NCBI GenBank assembly: GCA_932521025.1
Contig: OW051470.1
Location: forward strand, 3,396,501 to 3,460,500
DNA length: 64,000 nucleotides
From: Oscheius onirici
Taxonomy: Eukaryota > Nematoda > Chromadorea > Rhabditida > Rhabditidae
Direction: 5' to 3'
Position numbers and translations under genes: made by a program. The notes beneath the pieces were generated by a model, which did not search any database, had not been told where the DNA came from, and saw nothing but the letters and a program-made list of their open reading frames with translations. The stretch's first letter is position 1; each line of letters starts with the position of its first letter. Below, in pieces: positions 33,892 through 44,441 of the stretch.

Positions 33892-34719
33892 AAATTGTAG
33901 TTGCAAATTTGATCTTATTTCTGTGTGATTATGATTTTTATGTCCAGATTGAACATTCGTATTCCAGCTCTCTTGTGTCAATAGATGCTTCTTCGATTCC
34001 ATTGCTATCTGTCAATTGTACTCACACGGGTCACTAATTAGTTGGTACTTAGATCTAGCGTCGCGTGGATAGCTCGTTTAGGTCTGATTTTCTGGTTCAT
34101 ATTAGCCCTACACAAGGCCGATATTACCCCAAAGTTTCAGCCAATTTGATTGAATTATCTGGTTTTACGGGTCGATTTACTGATGGAAGTTTTGGTATTT
34201 TTTCATGTAATTTGACCATAACTTCGTCATATAACAAACTCCCGGCTTCTCAATACCTAGACCAAAATCTGCATTTTTTTCGTCATTTTTAGTAAAAAAA
34301 AGGTTCAACAAAAAATAACAATATTATCGCACCCCGCGCGGGGTGGATTTGGCTTTGCCTCCTACTAGTGCAGAACCTATTAAACTTAAATACGGGCGTA
34401 GCGCGCGCCAGAAGCATTTTCAGATTTCGGGACCCTTTCCATCGGATTCAGCATAAAAAGTTACCCCTAGCGCCTTTGTTTCAAGCAGATAGCTCGAAAA
34501 CTTAAAAAGTTAGACAAAGTTCTAGTTTTCCAAAACGTCCGTCGTCCGCGATTGTGCGCGATTTGCGGGCTCATTTTTGCAAATAGAGGTATAACTAAGT
34601 CTATCTCAGAGGGGGTAACTTTTAGAATTTTGATTTTCGGTCTGGATCACACCTCTACGCCCTGCATTTTTGGACACATTTTTTCATCGAAAAAGTTGGT
34701 GTATTGCTGTCGCCACTCA

Positions 34720-34750
34720 ACCCACGCGTCCCGGGTTCGATCCCGCCCTT
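34720..34750 (+). other. tRNA-like B-box inside the nested element
   Basis: GGTTCGATCCC at 34734-34744 fits the polymerase III B-box consensus, within a CCCGGGTTCGATCCCGCC context. I cannot fold a complete tRNA around it, and the A-box position (AAGTTGGTGTA) is poor. It is most likely part of a tRNA-derived SINE or a decayed tRNA. Confidence 0.35.
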
Positions 34751-35143
34751 CTGCATACTTTTTTGCTAAATTGTGTTGAGCAGGAATTGACTTCACCCAC
34801 GCTCTGGCAACTTTTTGTGATCGTATTCGACCGTTCCCCGCCATTATGCAAAGGCGTAAGGGTGTTATTCTGAGTTTACTCCTTGTTCATGGCGCAATGT
34901 CCGATACTTTTAGGAACAAGGGAGTGATAGTTTTCTGCTTATATTCTGGCTCTGTAAAATTCGAAAGGTAGTGGGAAATACCCAATCCTTTCTTGGAGCA
35001 GCTCGACATTGGCTAAGTTCTGACCTGTCTGGTCTCGATCTTGTGTCGGTGCAAAAATGAATCGGAGCTTGCCGAAAACGATGGCTCACACTTTTTGCTT
35101 GTGTATACATAGAGAACCTCTATTCGTAAATTCCATGAATTTT

Positions 35144-35850
35144 GACAAAAAGTGAACAATCTGGATTTGTGAAAAAATAGATTCTTTAGACAAAGAGGGA
35201 TTTGTCTTTACCCTGTGTTTTCTTTTAGGAGACCGGACAAAAAGTGAACAATACAAAGTGGATTATAAGAACTCAACAAAAAATAAACAATATTGCGCAC
35301 AAAGGTCAAATCCACGTCTTTCCTCAGAGAACCAGACGGCTTATTTATAAGAATCAGAAATATTTTAACGACTAAAAAGAAAAAAGAAAGAGTCGTGTTG
35401 TATCAGCGCTTATTTCATGCACTCCAAAGTAACCTTTTGAACCTTTATATTCAGAACGTTTTAACGTAAAATATGCGTAGGAAGTGAGGCCACCAGCTTC
35501 GTCACAGTCGCTCGACTAGAATGTGGCTAATTCCTAAACTTTCTTTCTTGTTCGTTTGAGTTCATCCAATTGAAACTAGATTACTTCAGTCGTCGATTTC
35601 GGAATGAACGGAAATATAGTGCTAAAAACAACTGGTCTTTGAAAATTCTCTCGATTCGGTTTTCCTGGTTCTCTGAGGAAAGACGTGGATTTGACCTTTG
35701 TGCGCAATATTATTCACTTTTTGTTGAGTTCTTATAATCCACTTTGTATTGTTCACTTTTTGTCCGGTCTCCTAAAAGAAAACACAGGGTAAAGACAAAT
35801 CCATCTTTGTCTAAAGAATCCACTTTTTCACAAATCCAGATTATTCATTG
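35144..35850. mobile_element. Foldback element, about 0.7 kb, nested
   Basis: Arms of about 195 bp, 35144-35338 and 35653-35850, are inverted copies. They share GACAAAAAGTGAACAAT, ACCCTGTGTTTTCTTTTAGG and AAATCCACGTCTTTCCTC. It lies entirely within the 34026-37510 element. Confidence 0.85.
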
Positions 35851-35989
35851 ATTTAGTTCTAGAATGCGCTATAATATGACCATCTTCATTTTTGGTCCGA
35901 TCCCGGTCCGACGGCCAAGTCTGGGGCCCGGCCCTAAGCCATGTCTATCAATACCCATCCGCCATAGAGTTTTATAGGCCACATTCCCA

Positions 35990-36943
35990 GGCTTGTTGAT
36001 TTGCTGCGCCGCGCTTTTCAGCGCTGGATACAGGGGCGCGCCGCGCCGCAGGATTCAGCGCTGGCCACAGAGGCGCGCAGGATTCGGCTCTGTATTCTGG
36101 CGGCAATTTAAAAAAATTTGTACATTTCAGTTTTACGCTCTCAACGTAAGGTTTTTTTTTTGCTTTTTCGGGTAGTTTTTACTTTTTCTTTGTCTTTTTT
36201 AGCTTTTTAAATATCTCACTCAATTTTGCATCAAATTCTACCCCCAGTTTCGTACTTTTTCATCTTCCGAAGGCTGGAAAGCACAAATTGAAGACTGAAA
36301 ATTGGTTTTGGGGCAGTTCTCTTCTTATTTCATACGATTTTCAGCTCTAAAATCCGTTTTTTCGCTAATAATCAGGGTGGACTCGTTTACGAACGCCGTT
36401 GGAACTGTTTCTTTCAGTTTCTCCAGTGGCCGGCCAAATCTGCACCTTCCATCATATAGCGAAATATTTCCCCACCTAAAAGAGTAATAAAAAGTTTTCA
36501 TACAGGAACTCAGTTTTCTAACAGTATTAGAAATAAATGCACGAATTTTATTAGTAAAAGTCGTGAAAAAGGTTGAATGGAGCAAAAAGTAAAAATTTAG
36601 ACGAAATCTAGGCGGAAAATGGTAAAATCCAGCTTGCTGTACTGAAAATAGATATTTAGAAAGTTAAAAAAAGAAGAAAAAGACAAAGGAAAAGAAGAAA
36701 AAAAAATTCCCCGAAAAAGCAAAAAAAAAAAACCTTACGTTGAGAGCAAGCAGCGCGCTCGGACCGGCTGAGGCCGGTCCGGTCCAGCGCACATGCTTGG
36801 TTGAGAGCGTAACACTGAAAATGTACAAATTTTTTTAAATTGCCGCCAGAATACAGAGCCGAATCCTGCGGCGCGGCGCGCCCCTGTGGCCACCGCTGAA
36901 AAGCGCGGCGCGGCTCGGCGCTGCGCCGCAAAATCAACAAGCC
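35990..36943. mobile_element. Foldback element, about 0.95 kb, GC-rich arms, nested
   Basis: The left arm from GGCTTGTTGATTTGCTGCG to AACGTAAGG pairs with the right arm ending AAAATCAACAAGCC. Arms contain GGCGCGCC-rich DNA and ATTCTGGCGGCAATTTAAA. The right arm carries an extra GC-rich insert with GGACCGGCTGAGGCCGGTCC. Confidence 0.75.
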
Positions 36944-36950
36944 TGCGCAT

Positions 36951-37270
36951 TCCTGTGCACTGCCTGGTTTTGTGCTTCAAAAGTTTAAGTTTTCCTAAGC
37001 TGGCCCATTTTTGCCAAAAGTGGGCGTTTTGAAAACGTCATATCTCAGTGGTTATTCAAGATAGCAAAGATTTTCCGACGGCATTGGAAAGAGTTTGTCA
37101 AGAGCTATCAGATTGTAAAACGTAATATTGCCTGAAAGTTTTTTCCAACGTCTGTTTTGAACGTCCGAACTATCATGAACATTTGCTCGAAACTTAGCAA
37201 AAATGGGCCAGCTTAGGAAAACTTAAACTTTTGAAGCACAAAACCAGGCAGTCTGGTTCTGTGCACAGGA
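36951..37270. mobile_element. Foldback element, 320 bp, innermost
   Basis: The arms TCCTGTGCACTGCCTGGTTT through CTAAGCTGGCCCATTTTTGC pair with GCAAAAATGGGCCAGCTTAG through GTGCACAGGA. This is the third level of nesting at this locus. Confidence 0.8.
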
Positions 37271-37542
37271 ATGCGGCCTATAAAACTCTGGCGGATGGGT
37301 ATTGAGAAGCCGGGAGTTTGTTATATGACGAAGTTATGGTCAAATTACATGAAAAAATACCAAAACTTCCATCAGTAAATCGACCCGTAAAACCAGATAA
37401 TTCAATCAAATTGGCTGAAACTTTGGGGGTAATATCGGCCTTGTGTAGGGCTAATATGAACCAGAAAATCAGACCTAAACGAGCTATCCACCAACTAATT
37501 AGTGTACACCCCTGTATTGTCAATGTTTGATCCTTACAGGAA

Positions 37543-38674
37543 ATGCTCAAGACATTTGTTCTTTTTCGGCAATTCTTTTACACGTAGGTTTTTGTCTTGT
37601 ATATCTACGAACATTTTTAGAAAGCCAGATCCGATTGCAGCTTTTGCCAACGACCTAACGGTTTCCTACATTTCTCATCTGCTGGCCGAAGGCGATCAAG
37701 AGAATGCGTACACTCTTGCCAAGAGGTTCGAGAATACGATTGCTCCTCTGGGTCCCATGACTGTTGCAAAGGTAGCTTTCTCAAAATTGATTGGCAAAAA
37801 TACAATTTTCAGATATGCCGTCTGACGATCCAAAAAGATCCCACAAAGATTGGAGATCTGGGAAATTTCTTCAATAACATGCTCGACAAAAAGAATAGCA
37901 CACAACTCAAGGTGATTGAAATGGATCTCCTCCTCGAGCAGTATGTCTTTTTTTGAACAGACTTTTTATCTTTACGTTTAGGGGAAAGGCCGATGAAGCG
38001 TTCGAAAAGTCCGTCGAGTACAGCAAGGAAGTGAAAGGGGCTTTCAACCAAATTAATCTCTTCTTTGATGCTTTCAAACGCAACGACCAGGAGTTTGTGA
38101 AGAAGGTGTACAAATTCGTCAGTGACACTCACGGTCCCAATGGCGCTACCTTGGATCTAGCATTCGCTATGGTAATGACTGGAGGCGAGAAACTGAAGGC
38201 AGCATCGGAGGCTTTGCTCAACGTAATGTTTTTTCTTGTAGTCTCACTTACTTTAATTTAGACTGGTGGTCTTACAATCAGTCACAAAAAACTGCTTTTT
38301 TTCGTTGACCAGGCGATGAAATTAGAAAAGACGGAAATTTTCGAGCAGCTGCTCATTGTGTTCTACACGAACCAAATAGCCACTCTGAATTCTCTGGCGG
38401 ATACTGCCGAGAGACTTTGCGTTTTTTACTGTGAGTTTGTCCCAATTTTGTAAACAATAGTCTTTTGTAGTGAGAACGGGACGATTTGCCGATGCCGTAC
38501 GATTCGAAAAGCTGCTCCGTGCTGCCAATTATACCATTGATGAAAATCTTTCAAAGATGTTCGTTAGAGCCCGGTAAGACTTTTTTAAGTCTCTTTCAAA
38601 ACACCTTCAGAAACCTTCACCAAGAGGCACAAAAACAGGAGGCGATCCGTGCAGTTGAGGCAGCCGCCGATTGA
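37543..38674 (+). CDS. Helical-repeat protein, possibly LRPPRC-like and 5'-truncated
   Basis: Seven or so exons encode about 310 residues, mostly alpha-helical in character, with TPR/PPR-like pairs such as AEGDQENAYTLAKRFENTIAP, LEQGKADEAFEKSVEY and LRTGRFADAVRFEKLLR. It ends with a charged helix (HQEAQKQEAIRAVEAAAD). The general look recalls the C-terminal part of LRPPRC/MMA-1 mitochondrial RNA-binding proteins, but I have no diagnostic motif. The ATG lies four bases after a CCTTACAG acceptor, so it may be a true trans-spliced start. However, the nested transposon ends only about 35 bp upstream, and related proteins are much longer, so the 5' part may have been lost. Confidence 0.65.
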
Positions 38675-38751
38675 ACTTGTGGCAGTATTTCTTGCTGTTG
38701 CGTTGTTGCGACTTATCGTTATTTTTTAATGAAATTGCTTGCCTTTTGGCT

Positions 38752-39935
38752 TTAAGGGATCAAAATGAACCCGAAACAATCGAGAGAAATCCATTGCATT
38801 GAGCTTGTTATTTGTTTGCCGGTGGCACGAAAGGAACAGTCCGAGTCTTCTTCCAGTCGGCTCGGTTGTAGGTGTAGGTTTTTTTCCGGAATCGTGAAGT
38901 CCATTTCCTGCCATTCGCGCAGTTGATCCTCCGGCTGTTCCATTCGCGCAGTTGATCCTCTGGCTGTTTCGCGCAGTTGATCCTCCGGCTGCGCGCAGTT
39001 AGTCCTGTACATTCAATTCGGTGACATTGATCATGCTTCGAATCGAGTTGGCGTAGATGATTTGTCGCTCAACAGCGTGTTTCGATCCTGAAGAGTAGCA
39101 AATTTTCTCGAATGGGTCGAGATTCTCCGTGTCGACTTGCTGATCCTCCGGAACTGTGGCTAGCTTGACATCTCCACTCAGAACTTCCAGCACTGTCTCT
39201 GCATTTAGAACAAAAGGTTCGTCATCCGGAACGTAGAGCGCGTCGCTGTGCCAAAACGGAATCTTCTGTCCACCCGGTCCCGTCACGAACAGATTCCCGT
39301 TGTTGTCGTTGTTCTTCACACGAATGAGACGACTGAGCAGCAGAGATTTGATCAGTTTCAGTGGTTCTTTTTCAGCTAGCTTCGGAGGAAGATTCTCCTG
39401 GTCCGCTTTGGTTTTCGGCTTCGACACGACTTCCATACTCATTCCACTCTTTGCCATCTTCGGAAAGGACATGTCTCCCGGCTTGAGCTACTGTTTCGGC
39501 CGACTCTTTCACTCCGTCACTCGAGCTGCCATCTGTTTCAGGCGATTCTCATCCAACTGAACGGGTTTCGGTGGCTGTTTCGGTAACATTCTCTTCCTTT
39601 CACTTTCCGGAGCAGTCGTTTTCTAAACCCGTTTGGTTCTGTTTGTTTTTCTGTAGCAATACCTTGATTCGAGAGCGTTCACTGCTCTTCTTCTTCGAGC
39701 TTTTGACGATACTCGACTGCGTCCGTTTCTCCTTTTTCCTTCTACTCGACGTCTTCTTCCTCTGCTTCCTATTCGAACACACTTTGCTCCTCTTCGAGAC
39801 AGCTTTTTTCACTTTTACCGAGTTTTCCTTCGAATTATTCGGAGTCACCGGCGTCGGAGTCGTTCCCGTAGTTGGAGTAGACGCTGTCGAGACCCGGCTT
39901 CGCTTTGAGTTACGCGAGGTTCTTCCTTTTGTCGT
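38752..39935 (-). CDS. Unassigned Lys/Ser-rich protein, 5' end unclear
   Basis: From an acceptor TTTTTTAG at 39936 an open frame runs through a strongly basic Lys/Ser/Arg-rich segment (nuclear in character). It continues across 39-bp introns in correct phase into KKTTAPESERKRM, QLDENRLKQMAARPGDMSF and the non-repetitive part with NLFVTGPGGQKIPFWHSDALYVPDD and VERQIIYANSIRSMIN. The first ATG of such a transcript is the M of MLPKQPPK; the basic part before it has no start codon. The frame ends at 38999 unless a 22-nt GTACAG..GCGCAG stretch is spliced, when it continues through tandem PEDQLRE repeats to 38752. I do not recognise the family. Confidence 0.5.
38915..39004. repeat. Tandem repeat, 24-29 bp units
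   Basis: Three full copies and one partial copy of TTCGCGCAGTTGATCCTCCG plus GCTG follow one another. On the minus strand they encode PEDQLRE-type repeats at the C-terminus of the unassigned protein if that region is coding. Confidence 0.8.
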
Positions 39936-40149
39936 CTAAAAAAGTTCATTTTATGCAAGTTTTCCTCCAACCAAAATACTTACTTTCCATTAGAAAGAGT
40001 CTGCCTATAACTGGCAACTTTGGTTTAGTCTTTTGTTATGTTTCTAGAAGATTTCAATTGCAACAACTTTGTAAAAAAGTTGTTAAACTTTTATTCATAG
40101 ACATAGTAATTGCTATACATAGAATAGATGTAGGGGGAGATGAACCAAA

Positions 40150-40660
40150 TACTTATTTTAAATTGCTCCCAAGTCTCTGTGTCTGTCTGAAGCTCTAATT
40201 GAGGATAAGGAGGGGAGCTTTGTGTGCAAATTAGTTTTTAACAAGTCGCAACAGGAAAAGCAAGTGCGCGAAAGGTTCCAACGACTTTAATAGTTTCTTG
40301 CTGGGACTGTGACTGGAAGACAGTGACAAGGGAAGAAGGGAAGGAACAGTAGGGCTGAGACTCACTAAAGCTAGGAACTTCAGATCCTACATTTTGAAAT
40401 GGGGCTTGGGAAGGAGCGGGTTCCAATTTTGGTAGTTTCTTTGGAGGGTCAGGGAGAGTGACTGGAGGAGAGTAACAAAGGTGGATTGAAAGGGAAACCA
40501 CGACTAGGGCTCCGTGACAGAGCGAAGTCATGAATTTCTACTTTAGTCCTGGAAGCCAACTTTTTTTTTTGGTTTTTTCGTTGCCAAGCACAATTAAAGG
40601 GAAAGGAGTTAGTGTAACAAGTTTAGACAAGTCAATTTGCAATTGGACTTTGATTATTTT
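40150..40660. repeat. Dispersed repeat, family C, copy 2
   Basis: This starts at AAATTGCTCCCAAGTCTCTG and ends with GGAGTTAGTGTAACAAGTTT plus AGACAAGTCA. It is inverted relative to the copy at 27820 and has extra internal sequence at about 40195-40575. Confidence 0.7.
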
Positions 40661-40807
40661 TGACTGGGGATAGTTTCCAAACAGTAGAGAATTAAGTGCG
40701 GGTTAGGAATAAATCTGGAAATTTTGAATTGCCGCCAGTAGTTTCTCAAATTGGGGCGAAAAAAAATTTGTACATGCCGTTTCTACTGTTTTGAAACGCC
40801 GTGCGCT

Positions 40808-41377
40808 TTAAAACGAGTAGGAGGTAACTGCTGCGCCCGTGCAAGCAAGCTGGTGCGCAGCGGACTCAAAAATTTCAAGCAAACTGGGGTTTTAACTGCT
40901 TTTTTTTGTCGTTTTCGTCTGTTCTCATGATGTTTATCGTAAAAAGCATGTTGCAAATAGCCAGTGGAAGACAAAAATGGAAGAAAATTTTCAACGCTAA
41001 ATTGACTTTTTTCCTTTATTCTTTTGCTATTTCTCGTTGTATTATGTCAGAAGGATTGATTTACCTGAAGAAATAGGTAGAAAAGAAATTTGATGAAAAA
41101 ACGATGTTTTCGCTATTTTTGGAATAAAAACATTTTGAAAAGCCTTTTCTTGTAGATTCTTGTAATAGATGTTATTTTTTTTCGTTGCAACACGTTATAA
41201 AGTCACCAACAACGACAATAAAATAAGAAAACTAGAGAAAAATCGAGTTTTATCGGTTCGCTACAGTAACCCGCCGCGAGGGTCCCGCCGAGATCCTAGC
41301 CGCCAAACCTGGCCAGGTTTGGCGCGCCGGTTACAATCTGGCCTGGCCAGGTTTGCCATCCCTGCCCACTCGCTTTA
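40808..41377. mobile_element. TTAA-bounded MITE, family A, copy 3
   Basis: TTAA at 40808 opens TTAAAACGAGTAGGAGGTAAC, and the right end reads CACTCGCTTTAT. About 350 bp match 573-1012 in reverse orientation. The right part, absent from copy 1, includes the perfect palindrome at 41301-41324 centred on CCTGGCCAGG and a second CCTGGCCAGGTTTG. Confidence 0.7.
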
Positions 41378-41869
41378 TAGGAAGCTTCCGGGATCGAGTG
41401 AAGTAGTGCAACCGCCGGACGCGGGTTCCGTCACGATTTGCAGCGGGTCTCGACACGATCTCATCCCAAAATTTTTATTTTGGCATTTTTGACGTTTTAC
41501 ACTCGTTTTTTTCGTTTCCAAACCATGTTTAATCGGCTCAGCATCGAATTTTACACCAGTTATGTCTATTCCGACATCAAAATTATTGTGCTTAGAAAAG
41601 AACGGAAGCGCTGTTTTCGCCTTTTCCTTCCAGTTTTACTAAATTTTTCTTATCGGGATGTACTTATCTGATGTAAAATGTGATGCCAAATCGGTTAAAC
41701 ATGGTTTGTAAATGAAAAAAACAAGTGTAAAACGTCGAAAATGCCAAAATAAAAATTTTGGGATGAGATCGTGTCGAGACCCGCTGCAAATCGTGACGGA
41801 ACCTGTGTAATTGGTCCCGCAGCGGTTGCACTACTTCACTCGATCCCGGAGTCTTCCCTTAAAAGGGAA
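41378..41869. mobile_element. Foldback element, family B, copy 2
   Basis: This is almost fully palindromic around 41610. GATCGAGTGAAGTAGTGCAA near the left end pairs with its complement near the right, as do GGTTCCGTCACGATTTGCAG and the CATTTTTGACGTTTTACACT block. Arms are about 210 bp. It is related to 1009-1366. Confidence 0.85.
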
Positions 41870-42036
41870 AGGAGTTAGTGTAACAAGTTTAGACAAGTCA
41901 CTATTTGGAGACAAAAATGCCAAGACTTTACTTCTGATTTTGGTAGTGCCCATACAGAAGGTTTTCAAGTTCAGACCAAGGAAAAAGGGGGAAAGTAGGT
42001 AATTTTAGCCCTGGAAGGGCGTTGCTAACCTTATAA
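41862..42036. repeat. Dispersed repeat, family C, copy 3 (end fragment)
   Basis: This runs from AAAGGAGTTAGTGTAACAAG to TAGCCCTGGAAGGGCGTTG, the half missing from the 42475 fragment. Confidence 0.7.
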
Positions 42037-42110
42037 GAAAAAAATTGCAGACTATACGAGCAATATCACAGCAAAACGGCCGAAAAAATATACAACATCA
42101 TGTGGCAAAT

Positions 42111-44038
42111 CTAGGAGCTGCCGTGGTTCTTAAACCATTCCTGGTATCGCTTGAGAGAGGCAGGGTCGACGGATGGTTTGACGCTGTCCAGAGCTTCCCG
42201 GATGTCTTCCGAAGTTACAGGCATGTGGAGCTCTTGTCCTGTGAGAGCCTGCATCTCTTCCATGCTCATTCCTCTTGTTAAACTGAAATTATAACACTAT
42301 GAAAGAATTTGAGCGTACTTACCGAGTTATGCCGGCTGTTGCTGCTTGTCTGCATACAATGGTAATGTCGGCAGGGGAGTAACCTTCCAGTTCAGTAGCG
42401 ACAGCGTCGAGATTTATAGTTTCGTCGAGGGGACACTGGAAGATTTTTTTTTCACAATGTCCAATCTACTTAAAAATGCTCTCGCGTCTCTGTGTGTCTG
42501 AAGCTTTAATTGAGGATAAGGAGGGGAGCTTTGCGAACAAATTAGTTTTTAACAAGTCGCGACAGAAAAAGCAAGTGCGCGAAGTGCTCTTACAACTTTG
42601 GTAGTTTCTTACTGGGGCTATGTGACTGGAACAGAGTGACAAGGTAAGAGGGGAAGGTATAGTAGCACTGAGACTCGCTAAAGTAGGAACGGGCCGGGCG
42701 ATCCGTTCGGGTCCTACATTTTTAAATTAGTCTAAGGAGGGAATGGGTTGCCAACCTTGTTGAAATAATGAGGCAAAGCAAGAAACGCACGTCAAATGTT
42801 TTTTCGAGCATTTCCAGCCGTGCCATTTTTTCCGGAAGATCAACATAGATCCTCTTCTCGAACCGACGTCGGAGAGCCTCATCGATATGCCAAGGGAAGT
42901 TGGTGGCACCAAGGACCAGTATCTTCTCGCTCTCAGATTTGCTGAAGCCGTCCATTTCGACGAGCAATTGCGATTTCAAGCGGCGACTGGCCTCGTGCTC
43001 ACTCTCCGATCCTCTTTGGGAGGCAATGGCGTCGATTTCATCGAAGAATATAGTTGCTGGAGACATATCTCTTGCCTGAAGAACAACGGATTTTACTGGA
43101 TGTAAGGGCAAACATACGATATCGAAAAGAATTTTAATCAGCTTCTCCGAGTCTCCTCTCCACTTGCTGGCCAGGTCGGCGGTTTGTACAAGGAAGAATG
43201 TCGAGTTGCTTTCCGTGGCTACAGCTTTGGCCAGAAGAGTCTTTCCTGATCCAGGAGGTCCGAACATCATGATGGCGCTTGCTGGTCTTCTGATTCCTGT
43301 GAAGAAGTCTGGCATAATCCGCGGAAGAATCACTGCTTGCCGGAACGTCTCTTTTGGAGTTTCGAGTCCTGTAATGTCGTTCCACCGGACCATAGAACCC
43401 TCTTTCATCATCGCTAAGACGGTTTCGACGAGGCTCTGAAAAGGCCTTTATGAATGAAAAACTAGAATCTTACCCTGTCATATGCCCCAGTTGATATGTA
43501 TTTATCGATAATCGAGTTTTTTCGCTGCGTTTCAGGATCAGGAGCAGCCTCTTCCGTCGAGTTTGCAGCCCGTGCCGGTCTTTTGTCTCTATCAGCCGAC
43601 CCTCTCGGTATTGGTGCCCGTTGCTGTGTTTTCTGAGATAAAACCATTCAAAGGTAAGACGAATTACCAACCTTGTTGTCAGGAGTTGCTTTCTTTCTGG
43701 ACCCACTGGCTTTCGGAGTAGGAGCAGGCCAAGTTGCCGGATCAGCTGGGGGCACTTCGGGCGTATGACAGCTTAACAATGTGTCCAGAAGCTGTTCTCT
43801 CGCAGACCGTTCCTTGCCTATTTGATCTAATTGTTCGTCGACGTCTGCGATAATCTGCAACAAACAGTTAAATTGAAAAAGATACAAATGCCTTCTGTAA
43901 TTTTCCAGCATTATCAGGTATCGTGATAATAATTTCCTTGGCTTGGAGAAGAGAGGTGACTGCGTCCTCGTAGTTACTTTGTTCCCATTGAGTGTGGGCA
44001 CGCGTTAGGAGTTCATACGACGTCTCCATCTTTTCCAT
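42111..44038 (-). CDS. mei-1: Katanin p60 microtubule-severing ATPase
   Basis: Katanin p60 forms AAA+ hexamers that sever microtubules, in worms notably in the meiotic spindle. About 470 residues are encoded. The N-terminal MIT-like helical bundle (SYELLTRAHTQWEQSNYEDAV) is followed by a Pro/Arg-rich linker, then the AAA domain. It contains RWNDITGLE, the FFTGIRRP pore-proximal block, Walker A GPPGSGKT, Walker B IFFDEIDA, EHEASRRLKSQLLVEMDG, sensor 1 LGATNFPW and the Arg-finger ALRRRFEKRIYV. The C-terminal GYSPADITIVCR and ELHMPVTSEDI are present, all as in KATNA1. The ATG lies three bases after a CTTTCCAG acceptor. One intron, 42436-42790, is 355 bp because it contains a family C fragment. 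It could be the KATNA1-like rather than the meiotic mei-1 lineage. Confidence 0.92.
42475..42720. repeat. Dispersed repeat, family C, copy 4, in a katanin intron
   Basis: This matches the first half of the copy at 40150: CTCTGTGTGTCTGAAGCTTT, GAGGATAAGGAGGGGAGCTT and the GACTGG..CAGAGTGACAAGG region. It is complementary to the 41862 fragment, so the two could derive from one copy. Confidence 0.75.
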
Positions 44039-44441
44039 TTTCTGGAAAGGCACAATAAAATAGAATAACGAAACAAGCAAATGTATTCACGGACAGAAAG
44101 ACAGCAAATGACGAACAAAAAGCGTGGACACGGCTGAATAATTTCCTGCCCATGTGGATTACGAAAATGGCGGGAAAAAAATTGCAATCCAAAATTGTAC
44201 AGAACATCTGAAAAAAAAGAAGAGTGGTCGCGTATAAATTACGCGCAGTTCCCATTCGTTGCGAGATACTCGTAATCGACTTCAGAATCGTAATTACATA
44301 TCTAGCAATAAGGTGGAATCGTCCTAATTTCTAAATAGGAAATGGACTGGAGAATGCTAAAACTTTATTTCTAGTTCGATTAAAACACGGTATGGAATTT
44401 GTGAAAATTTACAAGCTATTCTGATAATGAAAAACACAAGT
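44039..44441. other. Intergenic region, SNX6-like to katanin
   Basis: Both neighbours are on the minus strand. No gene is seen. The spacing leaves room for a katanin promoter, with a trans-splice acceptor CTTTCCAG just before its ATG. Confidence 0.4.

Larger units (their letters stand above)
35949..37304. mobile_element. Foldback element, about 1.35 kb, nested
   Basis: The ends CAATACCCATCCGCC(A) and ATAGAGTTTTATAGG are repeated in inverted form at 37262-37304. Two further foldbacks lie inside it. Confidence 0.75.
34026..37510. mobile_element. 3.5-kb inverted-repeat element, nested with others
   Basis: Terminal inverted repeats of about 220 bp span 34032-34257 and 37301-37504. The ends share CACTAATTAGTTGGT, and the arms share GATAGCTCGTTTAGGTCTGA through CTCCCGGCTTCTCAATACC almost perfectly. 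No transposase is recognisable inside. Instead the interior is filled with further foldback elements and GC-rich low-complexity DNA. The right end stops about 35 bp before the ATG of the next gene. Confidence 0.85.
39936..42110. other. Repeat-filled intergenic region
   Basis: This contains family C (40150-40660 and 41862-42036), family A (40808-41377) and family B (41378-41869). I see no gene between the unassigned protein and katanin. Confidence 0.6.
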
